DNA of 15,062 bases from Desulfobulbaceae bacterium. Lineage in GTDB: Bacteria > Desulfobacterota > Desulfobulbia > Desulfobulbales > Desulfocapsaceae. The position numbers and the translations under genes are program-made. Below, piece after piece: positions 1 through 7,102 of the stretch (position 1 is its first letter; every line of letters starts with the position of its first letter). The stretch lies in contig JAUVON010000032.1 of NCBI GenBank assembly GCA_030599175.1, forward strand, positions 1 through 15,062, written 5' to 3'. The notes beneath the pieces are model-generated. The model ran no database searches, was not told the DNA's origin, and worked only from the letters and a program-made list of their open reading frames with translations.

Positions 1-657
1 CTAAAGGATGTTTCAATATCTGTGGATCGGGGACAGGTCGTGATTATGCTGGGGCCCAATGGCCACGGCAAGAGTACCTTATTAAAATCGATTTGTGGTC
101 TGGTGGAAAAAATAGATGGTCAGATTTTATATGATGGTCAGGATATCACTGGTTTAGCGTCTGATAAAATCGTTAATCTGGGAGTTACTTATATTGCTGA
201 GAATCGAGAATTATTCCCCTATATGACTGTCATGGAGAATTTGAAACTTGGAGCTTACTCTAGAAACGCCAGGGGTAGTGAGAAGGAAAATATGGCATGG
301 GTTGCGTCTCTTTTTCCCAAACTCATGCAACGTCATAACCAGTTGGCTTCAACCATGAGCGGTGGCGAAGCAAAAATGTTGGCAATTGCCAGGGGGCTTA
401 TGTCTGATGCGGATCTGCTCTGCATTGATGAACCGGCCCTGGGGTTGCAGCCGAGTTACAGGGTGGAGATCAGTCAGATAATCAAGGAGATCAGCAGGCA
501 GGGAAAAACTGTCTTTATTGTAGAACAAAATATTCCCCAACTTATTGAGATGGCAGGGAAAATATATATTATGGAAGAAGGGAAAATTTCCTTTGAAGGT
601 GGAAAAGATGACGTCCTTAACAATGAGCAATTGAAAGAAATTTTTCTTGGATTGTAG
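1..657 (+). CDS. livF: HAAT-family ABC transporter ATP-binding protein, LivF type (5' end outside window)
   Basis: This is the cytoplasmic ATPase of a branched-chain amino acid/amide-type importer; it would hydrolyse ATP to drive the LivH/LivM-type permeases downstream. The frame is open from base 1: seven codons (LKDVSIS) precede the GTG at 22 and match the usual ABC N-terminal strand, so GTG 22 is internal and the true start lies upstream. Walker A is GPNGHGKST (52-78). The signature is MSGGEAKM (355-378), where LivF proteins usually have LSGGEQQM. Walker B is CIDEP in the 421-435 area, and the segment VEQN occupies the H-loop position, as is typical of LivF. About 218 codons are visible and only a few residues seem missing compared with the usual 230-240. 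A livG-type partner ATPase is expected just upstream. The ligand is unknown. Confidence 0.93.
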   Translation, partial: LKDVSISVDRGQVVIMLGPNGHGKSTLLKSICGLVEKIDGQILYDGQDITGLASDKIVNLGVTYIAENRELFPYMTVMENLKLGAYSRNARGSEKENMAWVASLFPKLMQRHNQLASTMSGGEAKMLAIARGLMSDADLLCIDEPALGLQPSYRVEISQIIKEISRQGKTVFIVEQNIPQLIEMAGKIYIMEEGKISFEGGKDDVLNNEQLKEIFLGL

Positions 658-684
658 GTAGTGTCTGAAATTTTATCCCGCAGA

Positions 685-693
685 GGGGGGGGG
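685..693 (+). repeat. Nine-G homopolymer tract ahead of the livH-type start
   Basis: Nine consecutive G residues lie in the 47-nt gap between the livF-type stop and the livH-type ATG at 705. The tract overlaps the purine-rich region where a ribosome binding site is expected; a second, closer GGAA (701-704) abuts the ATG. A G-run this long is prone to slippage, so its length could alter translation of the permease, or it could simply be a site of sequencing uncertainty. Confidence 0.6.
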
Positions 694-704
694 AATAGCA
701 GGAA

Positions 705-1577
705 ATGTTGCTTGAAATAATTGACGTATTTATAAGCGGTCTCATCAACGGTTCTGTTTATGCGCTGATGGCTGTGGGATTGACGCTTGTATATGGGGTG
801 ACAAAGGCTTTTAACTTCGCATATGGGTCTTTTTACAATCTGGGCGGTTATTTTGCGTGGACACTCCTTATTCCACTGACAATTATTGGAGGATATTTTT
901 CCGTTTTTTTCATGGCCATTCCTTTCTTTTTCATTGTCGGGTATCTGCTGGAAAAGGTGCTGATCTCTCCCCTACGGAAGTATGATGATTGGGAGATGAA
1001 GGTGATGATGCTGACCCTGGGGTTGTCACTTTTTATGGATTTTGGCTATCAGTCCATATTCGGGCCCCGGATAAAATCTTTACCCGGTATTATTGAAGGA
1101 ACTGTTCAGATTGGTGAGATAGTCCTCTTCCAGCAGGATATCGTTATCTTTATCTTGTCTATCAGCGGCATGCTCTGTTTTGGCTGGGTTTTGAACAACA
1201 CCCGTACCGGCATGGCTGTCCAGGCAGTTGCACAAAATCCTGCCGGCGCTCAAATTGTCGGTATTCCAAAAGATTTCATTTTTGCTGCTACTTTTGCAAT
1301 TTCAACGATAATGGTTGGTTTTGGTGGTATCCTACTCTGTCAGAAAAACTTTGTCGACCCGATGGGCAGTACTGATATCATGATCAAAGCGTGGGTTATT
1401 ACCGCTTTTGGAGGCATGGGATCAATCCGTGGCAGCCTCTATGCTGCTTTTATTCTGGGAATGCTGGAAGCCTTTGTCGGATGGTATTTTGGTATGATAC
1501 ATGTACAGATTGCGACCTTAACATTGCTTTTAGTTACCCTGGCTATACGCCCCCGGGGGTTGATGGGGAGGGAGTAA
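705..1577 (+). CDS. livH: HAAT-family ABC transporter permease, LivH type
   Basis: Inner-membrane permease subunit of the Liv-type importer, expected to pair with the LivM-type protein encoded next. The 290-residue length is normal for LivH. The N-terminal segment GLINGSVYALMAVGLTLVYG followed by FNFAYGSFYNLGGY is the conserved LivH opening. Hydrophobic stretches run throughout, with charged loops such as LRKYDDWEMK. The cytoplasmic loop near residues 160-190 (NTRTGMAVQAVAQNPAGAQ, then GI) is the family's ATPase-coupling region, and the C-terminal AFGGMGSIRGSLYAAFILG segment is also characteristic. The start at 705 is supported by GGAA immediately upstream and by the family N-terminus. Only 3 nt separate its stop from the next ATG, indicating translational coupling. 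Confidence 0.93.
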   Translation: MLLEIIDVFISGLINGSVYALMAVGLTLVYGVTKAFNFAYGSFYNLGGYFAWTLLIPLTIIGGYFSVFFMAIPFFFIVGYLLEKVLISPLRKYDDWEMKVMMLTLGLSLFMDFGYQSIFGPRIKSLPGIIEGTVQIGEIVLFQQDIVIFILSISGMLCFGWVLNNTRTGMAVQAVAQNPAGAQIVGIPKDFIFAATFAISTIMVGFGGILLCQKNFVDPMGSTDIMIKAWVITAFGGMGSIRGSLYAAFILGMLEAFVGWYFGMIHVQIATLTLLLVTLAIRPRGLMGRE

Positions 1578-1580
1578 ATT

Positions 1581-2558
1581 ATGAGCTTGAAACGTATGCT
1601 CCGTATCTTATGCGGCTTTTATTGTGTCATGGGAATTATGCCGCTGTTTTTTGGTGGCACCGATTACATTATGAATATTTTGATCATGATACTGATATGG
1701 GCGGTTGTGGCCTCCTGCTGGGATGTTATTATGGGGTTCGCTGGAATTTTCTCTTTCGGCCAGGTCGCCTTTTATGTCGTAGGCGCATATGCTTCGGCTA
1801 TTTTATCGGTGTCACTTGATATACCGCCTGTTTTTTCAATAATGATGGCGGGTGTAATCACAGGACTCTTTGGTGTGCTTGTAGGACTGCCCTGTCTCAG
1901 GCTGGCCGGACCCTATGTAGCTCTTGTAACCTTTGCGGTTCATATGACCCTGGTTCCTTTCCTGCGGGGCCCCCTCGGCAGAGCAATTGGTTCCGGCGGA
2001 TCCCAGGGAATTCTTACCATTCCTCCTATCGAGCTGTTTGGCTTGGCTTTCAGCTCTGAGCAATTGGTGCCGTTCTTTTACTTGACATTATCCCTGACAA
2101 TCATTTGCACCCTAGTCCTTGTTTTAGTTATTAAATCCTATTGGGGCACAGCATTTCTAGCTCTGAAAGATTCTGAAAATTTTGCTGCCAGTCTGGGGAT
2201 CAGTGCTTTTAAGTATAAATTGATGGTTTTTGCACTTACCTCTTTTATTACAGGGTTGTTTGGGGCTCTCTACGCACATTATGTCGGTATGTTGTCGACA
2301 AAAATGCTGAGCATGGATGTCTTTACAATTCTGATGATCATGATGGTAATCGGTGGTATCGGTAAATACCCCGGTGTTGTCGTCGGGGCGGTTATCACTG
2401 TAACTCTCAGTCAGCTTCTGGCTCCTCTGGGAATGTATCGCCCTCTGATAATGGGCGCTATTGTGGTAGTTCTGGTACTGTTTCTTCGGGATGGTATAAT
2501 AAGCCCGATTATACGAATTTTGTCTTCATGGCAAAGAGTTGGCGTGGAAGAGGAATAA
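1581..2558 (+). CDS. livM: HAAT-family ABC transporter permease, LivM type
   Basis: Second inner-membrane permease of the Liv-type importer, 325 residues, within the normal LivM range. Recognisable family segments are GFAGIFSFGQVAFYVVGAYA near residues 50-70, LAGPYVALVTFAVH near 110, the cytoplasmic ALKDSENFAASLGI loop near 205 (the coupling helix region; the family usually has a R-D-x-E-x-A-A pattern here) and GGIGKYPGVVVGAV near 260. The first 40 residues form a hydrophobic helix preceded by basic residues (MSLKRMLR). It starts 3 nt after the LivH-type stop; upstream bases 1566-1572 (GGGAGGG-like) overlap the end of livH and can serve as ribosome binding site. A 179-nt gap follows before the binding protein gene. 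Confidence 0.93.
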   Translation: MSLKRMLRILCGFYCVMGIMPLFFGGTDYIMNILIMILIWAVVASCWDVIMGFAGIFSFGQVAFYVVGAYASAILSVSLDIPPVFSIMMAGVITGLFGVLVGLPCLRLAGPYVALVTFAVHMTLVPFLRGPLGRAIGSGGSQGILTIPPIELFGLAFSSEQLVPFFYLTLSLTIICTLVLVLVIKSYWGTAFLALKDSENFAASLGISAFKYKLMVFALTSFITGLFGALYAHYVGMLSTKMLSMDVFTILMIMMVIGGIGKYPGVVVGAVITVTLSQLLAPLGMYRPLIMGAIVVVLVLFLRDGIISPIIRILSSWQRVGVEEE

Positions 2559-2564
2559 CCTAAC

Positions 2565-2588
2565 CCGACAAGTCGGAAAATTTTTTAG
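2565..2588 (+). terminator. Small hairpin plus A/T tract after the livM-type gene
   Basis: CCGAC (2565-2569) pairs with GTCGG (2572-2576), followed by four A and six T residues. It resembles a weak intrinsic terminator, but the stem is short, the loop is tight and the A run separates stem from T tract. It may attenuate read-through from the permease genes into the binding protein gene rather than stop it. Confidence 0.35.
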
Positions 2589-2600
2589 TATCGCGGGATA

Positions 2601-2707
2601 AGTGCCTTGAAGGTATATTCAACGATATGATTTTAAAATACATTACTTAGTTTCTTGGAGTCTGCGCTTACCTGTTTTTTATGACAGGGTTTCAGGAGTA
2701 AGGCACT
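2601..2707 (+). promoter_or_regulatory. Structured leader candidate upstream of the Liv-type binding protein
   Basis: The 179-nt gap ahead of the binding protein gene holds mutually exclusive pairings. AGTGCCTT (2601-2608) is the exact complement of AAGGCACT (2700-2707) and would close a domain of about 107 nt. Inside it CCTGT (2671-2675) pairs with ACAGG (2684-2688). Alternatively GCgCTTACCTG (2664-2674) pairs with CAGgaGTAAGGC (2693-2704), which would consume the right arm of the closing stem. The domain ends 30 nt before the ATG at 2738, with a strong GAGGAGGAG ribosome binding site between. It matches no riboswitch class I recognise. It could be a cis-regulatory RNA or an mRNA-stability structure that raises binding protein output over the permeases. 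Confidence 0.35.
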
Positions 2708-2737
2708 AAAATATTTTATTAAACGAGGAGGAGTAAA

Positions 2738-3961
2738 ATGAGAAAAACTGGATTATTGGCCATTATTTTTACACTTGTTATGCTGACAACTACGTCGGTT
2801 TTTGCTGCTGACACTATCAAGGTCGGAGTTCCTTTGGCAGCGACCGGAGCGTATGCCGGTTCAGGTGACAATTACTGGAAGGGCATCGATATGGCGATCA
2901 ACGAGATAAATAAAGGCGGCGGTCTGCTTGGGAAACAGCTCGAAGTTGTTCGTTTCGACTCCCAGGAATTTGCTCCTGAAATTGTCATGCAGGGAGCTAA
3001 CTACCTGTGTGGTAAGATGAAAGTGGCTTCAGTTCATGCCGGATGGGCGGGATGGGGGCAGGATATCCGGGCCTATGGTAAATATGATGCACCTTTTTTC
3101 TGTGATGACGGAGCAATGCCTGCAGTAGAAGTTTATAAGAGTGATCCTGAAAAGTATTACAATACATATTTCATCACCGATACCGGGGGTGATCAGGCGA
3201 ACAGTATGTTCAATATGCTGACAGCTCTGCCCTATGATTACCCCAATAAAAAAATTGTTATTATCAATACCGATGATGCATGGGGAATGGAAGTGGGTGA
3301 TACTCTTTCAAAACGATTCACAAAAATTGGCTGGAAAGTGGCGAAGCGGGAAACTGTTCCTTACGGTACAAATGAGTGGGGGCCGATTCTGACAAAAATC
3401 AGAAGAATTAACCCTGCCATCATCCATATTGAGATTCCCAGCTCCCAGGAGGTAATCACTTTTTTCCGTCAGTTTATTAAACAGCCAACTGACTCGATTC
3501 TCAGCTATGGCTGGTCCATTACACCCCTTGAAGTGTTGACAACTCTGGGCAAAGATGCTGATGGAATTGTTGGTGAAATGCCTGCAGGTATGCCGGCACC
3601 AAAGGCCCCCAACGCCAAATCTCAGGCCTGGGTTGACCAGTACATGAATATCTATAAGCATCCGGTTCCAGCCGGTTCCTGGATCGCCTATACCAGTGTG
3701 ATGGCATGGGCCGAGGCGGTTAAAGCGGTAGGGGATGAGTATGATTTTAAAGCGGTCAACAAGCATCTTAAAGATGTGGGCTATGACGGGTTACAAGGCA
3801 AGATGAAATTTGGTGAAAATAATACCCTGCATGCTCAGCCCGCTGCCCCTATAGTTCACTATCAGGTGCAGGACGGAAAACTTGTGGCACTTTTCACCGA
3901 CCCGCCACTCAAACCATATGGAGAGTATAAGTTTCAGGTACCTCGCTGGATAAAAAAATAA
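2738..3961 (+). CDS. Periplasmic substrate-binding protein of the Liv/HAAT importer (type 1 PBP fold)
   Basis: Captures the transported ligand in the periplasm and delivers it to the LivH/LivM-type permeases. The first 23 residues form a signal peptide (MRK, hydrophobic core, then VFA before the predicted cut at A23/A24). The mature N-terminus IKVGVPLAATGAYAGSGDNY and the following KGIDMAINEINKGGGLLGKQ are the hallmark of the Peripla_BP_6/LivK family, as is VIINTDDAWGMEVGD in the second lobe. At 407 residues it is slightly longer than E. coli LivK. A strong Shine-Dalgarno (GAGGAGGAG, 2725-2733) fits the high expression expected of binding proteins. It is the last gene of the liv cluster and is followed by two hairpins. 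The ligand cannot be assigned; amino acids, amides, urea and aromatic acids are all known for this family. Confidence 0.92.
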   Translation: MRKTGLLAIIFTLVMLTTTSVFAADTIKVGVPLAATGAYAGSGDNYWKGIDMAINEINKGGGLLGKQLEVVRFDSQEFAPEIVMQGANYLCGKMKVASVHAGWAGWGQDIRAYGKYDAPFFCDDGAMPAVEVYKSDPEKYYNTYFITDTGGDQANSMFNMLTALPYDYPNKKIVIINTDDAWGMEVGDTLSKRFTKIGWKVAKRETVPYGTNEWGPILTKIRRINPAIIHIEIPSSQEVITFFRQFIKQPTDSILSYGWSITPLEVLTTLGKDADGIVGEMPAGMPAPKAPNAKSQAWVDQYMNIYKHPVPAGSWIAYTSVMAWAEAVKAVGDEYDFKAVNKHLKDVGYDGLQGKMKFGENNTLHAQPAAPIVHYQVQDGKLVALFTDPPLKPYGEYKFQVPRWIKK

Positions 3962-3990
3962 ACTGAAGAAAAAGTGAGGGCTTCAGTTTT
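3960..3990 (+). terminator. Probable intrinsic terminator overlapping the binding protein stop codon
   Basis: AAACTGAAG (3960-3968) pairs with CTTCAGTTT (3981-3989) around a 12-nt loop and ends in a TTTT run (3987-3990). The upstream A-rich stretch (3953-3958) makes it potentially bidirectional. The T tract is short, so termination may be partial; a second hairpin follows at 4022-4080. Confidence 0.5.
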
Positions 3991-4021
3991 GGCAGAATAA
4001 CACTTTATCCGAAGTTAACGC

Positions 4022-4080
4022 AGGGGGGGGCTCATCTGCCTGTTGATCTTTGCAGGTCTGCAGGCTGATGAGCATCCCCT
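4022..4080 (+). terminator. Large GC-rich hairpin in the liv / metabolic cassette gap
   Basis: GCTCATCtGCCTG (4030-4042) pairs with CAGGCtGATGAGC (4061-4073) with one internal mismatch and an 18-nt loop. The stem can be extended by an eight-G run (4023-4030) against CCCC (4076-4079). It is followed by a T/A-rich stretch (TCTTTAATTAT). It is the strongest hairpin between the transporter and the HAD gene and probably ends the liv transcript, although the T run is interrupted. Confidence 0.5.
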
Positions 4081-4147
4081 CTTTAATTATATGAAAGTCC
4101 TGCGATAATCTAACATTGCCTATAAACATTAACTGTGACGATCTATT

Positions 4148-4162
4148 CCATGACTCTCATGG
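4148..4162. promoter_or_regulatory. 15-bp palindrome upstream of the metabolic cassette
   Basis: CCATGA (4148-4153), spacer CTC, TCATGG (4157-4162): a perfect 6-bp inverted repeat located 53 nt before the HAD ATG. Its position in the only sizeable gap before the four-gene cassette makes it a candidate operator for a dimeric regulator. It is short enough to be chance, and no regulator gene is in the window. The rest of 3991-4214 shows no convincing promoter. Confidence 0.3.
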
Positions 4163-4214
4163 GGCTATTGAGTATGACTGAAATCCGGGAAAGCAGATAT
4201 AAGGAGTTGTTGAT

Positions 4215-4976
4215 ATGGCTGGTAATATAAGTGCAGTAACCTTCGACCTTTGGGACACTGTTATTGTTGATGAATCTGATGAACCCAAACGAGCTGCAAG
4301 GGGACTGTTATCTAAATCTTTAACAAGAAGAGAGCTTGTCTGGAAATTCCTCGAAAAGCATGAGCTGATTTCCAGAGAGCTGGTTGATGTGTCTTATGCT
4401 GCAACTGATGCTGCTTTTCGTAAGGTCTGGTATGATCATAGCTGTACCTGGTCAGTAAATGAGCGTCTTGAAGTGGTTTTGAAAGGACTTGGCCAAACGC
4501 TGCCGGAAGAGGAGATGGCTGAACTTGTAAGGCTCCATGAAGAGATGGAGTTTGAAATTCAACCCGACCTGGCTCCCGGTATCGTGGAGGCCATCAAAGG
4601 ACTTCATGGCAAATATAAACTGGGTGTCATTTCAGATACTATTTTCAGTTCAGGCCGTGTTCTTCGAAAGCTTCTCCGGGCCAATGATCTTGAACAATAC
4701 TTTGATGTGTTCATTTTTTCAGATGAAGCGGGCTGCTCAAAACCAGACTCGAGGACGTTTACTGCAGCTGCAAAAGGGCTTGGAGTGGATATCACAAAAA
4801 TTGTCCATGTGGGCGACAGGGACACGAAGGATATCAAAGGTCCTCAGAATCTTGGTGCTAAAGGTATTTACACAACTGTAGTGAATGATCGGGGCAGTAG
4901 GGATAGCAGTGCAGATGCTATTTGCAGAGATTATGCAGATCTTGTTGAAATTGTTGATACATTGAATAATGGGTAG
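4215..4976 (+). CDS. HAD-superfamily hydrolase with an atypical motif I
   Basis: Predicted cytoplasmic HAD-fold hydrolase of 253 residues. Motif I is FDLWDT with nucleophile D11. Phosphatases normally carry a second Asp two residues on; here that position is W13, and D14 sits where Gly usually is, so the general acid is missing. Motif II is S140 (VISDT), motif III K176 (SKPD) and motif IV GDRDTKD with D201, D203 and D206. Residues about 20-110 form a helical cap (type C1). The pattern is closer to haloacid dehalogenase-like members (Tyr at +2) than to phosphatases, but the substrate is unknown. The start is supported by AAGGAG at 4201-4206, 8 nt before the ATG. It is the first gene of a four-gene cassette and lies 41 nt before the amidotransferase-like gene. 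Confidence 0.85.
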   Translation: MAGNISAVTFDLWDTVIVDESDEPKRAARGLLSKSLTRRELVWKFLEKHELISRELVDVSYAATDAAFRKVWYDHSCTWSVNERLEVVLKGLGQTLPEEEMAELVRLHEEMEFEIQPDLAPGIVEAIKGLHGKYKLGVISDTIFSSGRVLRKLLRANDLEQYFDVFIFSDEAGCSKPDSRTFTAAAKGLGVDITKIVHVGDRDTKDIKGPQNLGAKGIYTTVVNDRGSRDSSADAICRDYADLVEIVDTLNNG

Positions 4977-5017
4977 TTGTTCTGTTAGTCTTAAAACTTA
5001 TAACCTGAGAGGGAAAA

Positions 5018-5890
5018 ATGGGAACAGCGGCGCATTTTCTCATCATTGATGGGTATCCCAAAGCCAGTCGTAATGATTTGCAGGCTGCCGGGATGCAGTT
5101 TGCCTGGAAGCTTTATGGTGATCTGCTGCAGAGGAATCTAGCCGGGGCAGAGTATGATGTGTTGCTGCCAAGTGATCCCGGCGTGGAAATACCCAGCGAA
5201 AAAGAACTTGGAAAATATTCCGGAATCCTCTGGACAGGATGTAACCTCTGTATCTTCGATGACGAAAATCCAAGTGTCATCAAACAGATTGAGCTGGCAA
5301 AACTGTGTTATGAAATTGGTATCCCAAGTTTTGGCAGTTGCTGGGGACTGCAGATAGCTGTGGTTGCTGCAGGCGGAAAGGTTGCAGCCAATCCAAGGGG
5401 AAAGGAAATGGGTATTGCCAGGAAAATCAGACTTACAGGAGAGGGGGTGACTCACCCCATGTTCCAGGGAAAACCCTCTGTTTATGAGGCGTATATCAGC
5501 CATGATGATATGGTGACTGAAATCCCGGAAGGAGGGGTTATCCTGGCGGGCAATGATTTCACGCCCATCCAGGCTCTTACCGTCACCCATAAAAAGGGGA
5601 CTTTCTGGTCTGTCCAGTATCATCCGGAATATAACCTCCATGAGATGGCCTGCCTGATTATAGCCAGAGAGGATCCGCTGATACAGAGAGGTTTTTTTAG
5701 GGATCCCGCTGATCTGAAGGCTATGGTTGATAAAATGAAGATCCTTTATAGAGAGCCTGACAGAAAAGATCTCCGCTGGCAGCTTGTCATTGATGATGAT
5801 GTCCTTTCCAGCGAAATAAAAGAGTGCGAGTTTAAAAACTGGATTAATGAGCTGGTTTTACCCTTTAATGCACAAAAAGATGGAGAATAA
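5018..5890 (+). CDS. Free-standing class I glutamine amidotransferase-like (GATase1) protein
   Basis: A 290-residue protein of the GATase class I fold, resembling the amidotransferase half of GMP synthase. The catalytic triad is visible: nucleophile C108 in FGSCWGLQ, then H202 and E204 in QYHPEYN. The intervening NPRGKEMGIARK segment is also typical of GMP-synthase-like GATases. No synthetase domain is fused and none is next door, so it may act as a gamma-glutamyl or amide hydrolase, or supply ammonia to an unknown partner. About 86 residues follow the catalytic Glu, longer than I expect for the fold; this tail is charged and helical-looking. GAGAGGG precedes the start. Its stop is 2 nt from the next ATG, so it is translationally coupled to the alcohol dehydrogenase gene, which argues for a shared pathway. 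Confidence 0.85.
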   Translation: MGTAAHFLIIDGYPKASRNDLQAAGMQFAWKLYGDLLQRNLAGAEYDVLLPSDPGVEIPSEKELGKYSGILWTGCNLCIFDDENPSVIKQIELAKLCYEIGIPSFGSCWGLQIAVVAAGGKVAANPRGKEMGIARKIRLTGEGVTHPMFQGKPSVYEAYISHDDMVTEIPEGGVILAGNDFTPIQALTVTHKKGTFWSVQYHPEYNLHEMACLIIAREDPLIQRGFFRDPADLKAMVDKMKILYREPDRKDLRWQLVIDDDVLSSEIKECEFKNWINELVLPFNAQKDGE

Positions 5891-5892
5891 CA

Positions 5893-7059
5893 ATGCATAG
5901 TGGTGTTTCAAAATTCTCATTTCCGACAACTATATATTTTGGCGCTGGTGCCATTGATGAGCTGCCTCAGTATTTGAAAGATGTCGGCATAAAAAAACCT
6001 CTGGTAGTTACTGATCCAGGAATGCTGCAAACCGCAGTTTTTCCCAGGGTCGAAGGGGTGTTAAGAGATTCGGCCATCGCGTTTGGCCTTTTCTCCCAGG
6101 TTAATCCAAACCCTCTCGACAGTGATATCCAGAAGGCAGTGGATATGTACAACGAAGAGGCGTGTGACGGGCTCATTGGTCTTGGTGGCGGCAGTGCCCT
6201 TGATGCAGCTAAAATGGTGCAGGTTATTGCGGGTCATGGTGGCAAGGTTAATGATTATGATATTTCCACGGGAGGAAATGAGAATATAAAAGGTCCCCTT
6301 CCGCAAATGGTGGCCATTCCTACAACTTCCGGTACCGGCAGTGAAGTTGGGAGCTGCTCCGTTATAACGTCTGTTGCGCTTGGCAGGAAATTTCTGGTAT
6401 GCAGCCCCCTGCTGATTCCTGCCATTGCCCTGCTTGATCCGGAACTCACCATGGGCATGCCTGCGGCTCTTACTGCAGGAACCGGCATGGATGCTTTTAC
6501 CCATTGCATTGAAGCATTGTCTGTCAAGGATTTCCATCCGATGTGCGATGCCATCGCCCTTAAAGGAATAGAATTTGTGGCACACTATCTTGAAACTGCC
6601 GTTAAGGAGCCGGATAATATTGAGGCCAGAGGATATATGCAGCTGGCTGCCATGATGGGTGCTGTTTCCTTCCAGAAGGACCTCGGCGCTGCTCACTCCC
6701 TGTCCCATTCGCTCTCCGCGGTTTGCCATGTTCCCCACGGTCTTGCCAATGCTATCTGTCTTGTACCTGTGATGAAGTTTAATAAGGAGAACTGCCTGGA
6801 AGAATATGCAGAAGTAGCTGCATGTTTTGGCATTAATACCTTTGACATGTCCCGGGAAGAAGCTGCTGAAAAAGCAATAGAGGCAGTGGCAGATCTTAAA
6901 AAGCGTATAGGCATACCGGATAAATTGTCCGACGTGGGAGTGAAGGAAAAAGATCTTGAAGAGCTTACGGAAAAGGCATTTCTGGATGGCTGTCATCAAT
7001 CCAATCCAAGATCCTGCACCAGAGAAGATCTAAAAGAACTCTACAGAGAAGTTTTATAA
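5893..7059 (+). CDS. Iron-containing (group III) alcohol dehydrogenase
   Basis: NAD(P)H-dependent alcohol/aldehyde oxidoreductase of the Fe-ADH family, 388 residues, normal length. The dinucleotide-binding loop is GGGS (98-101) with D104 and K107. TTSGTGSE (144-151) is the second nucleotide-site motif. The metal ligands expected from FucO-type enzymes are all present: D200 and H204 (MDAFTHCIEA), H268 (AAHSLSH) and H282 (VPHGLANA), with the family's 14-residue spacing between the last two. It begins 2 nt after the amidotransferase-like stop, with GGAGA (5882-5886) as ribosome binding site, and lies 43 nt before the AOR gene. The pairing suggests the two enzymes share an aldehyde: one interconverts it with an alcohol, the other with a carboxylic acid. 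Substrate chain length cannot be told. Confidence 0.95.
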   Translation: MHSGVSKFSFPTTIYFGAGAIDELPQYLKDVGIKKPLVVTDPGMLQTAVFPRVEGVLRDSAIAFGLFSQVNPNPLDSDIQKAVDMYNEEACDGLIGLGGGSALDAAKMVQVIAGHGGKVNDYDISTGGNENIKGPLPQMVAIPTTSGTGSEVGSCSVITSVALGRKFLVCSPLLIPAIALLDPELTMGMPAALTAGTGMDAFTHCIEALSVKDFHPMCDAIALKGIEFVAHYLETAVKEPDNIEARGYMQLAAMMGAVSFQKDLGAAHSLSHSLSAVCHVPHGLANAICLVPVMKFNKENCLEEYAEVAACFGINTFDMSREEAAEKAIEAVADLKKRIGIPDKLSDVGVKEKDLEELTEKAFLDGCHQSNPRSCTREDLKELYREVL

Positions 7060-7102
7060 AAGCTACTCACAGCAGATTCATTTCCCAGGAGGGCTAAAAG
7101 TT

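Noticed and set aside
1391..1819. 142-codon + frame across the livH/livM junction
   Set aside because: Overlaps two well-supported permease genes in another frame; Cys/Trp/Tyr-rich composition is typical of a frame shadow.
4215..4976. HAD gene as a phosphonoacetaldehyde hydrolase, making the cassette a phosphonate pathway
   Set aside because: Motif I is FDLWDT, not the phosphonatase-type D-W-A-G-T pattern, and no aminotransferase or phosphonate transporter is nearby.
6061..6999. 312-codon open frame on the minus strand
   Set aside because: It lies entirely inside the Fe-ADH gene, whose motifs and metal ligands are intact; the minus-strand product has no recognisable domain and no ribosome binding site.
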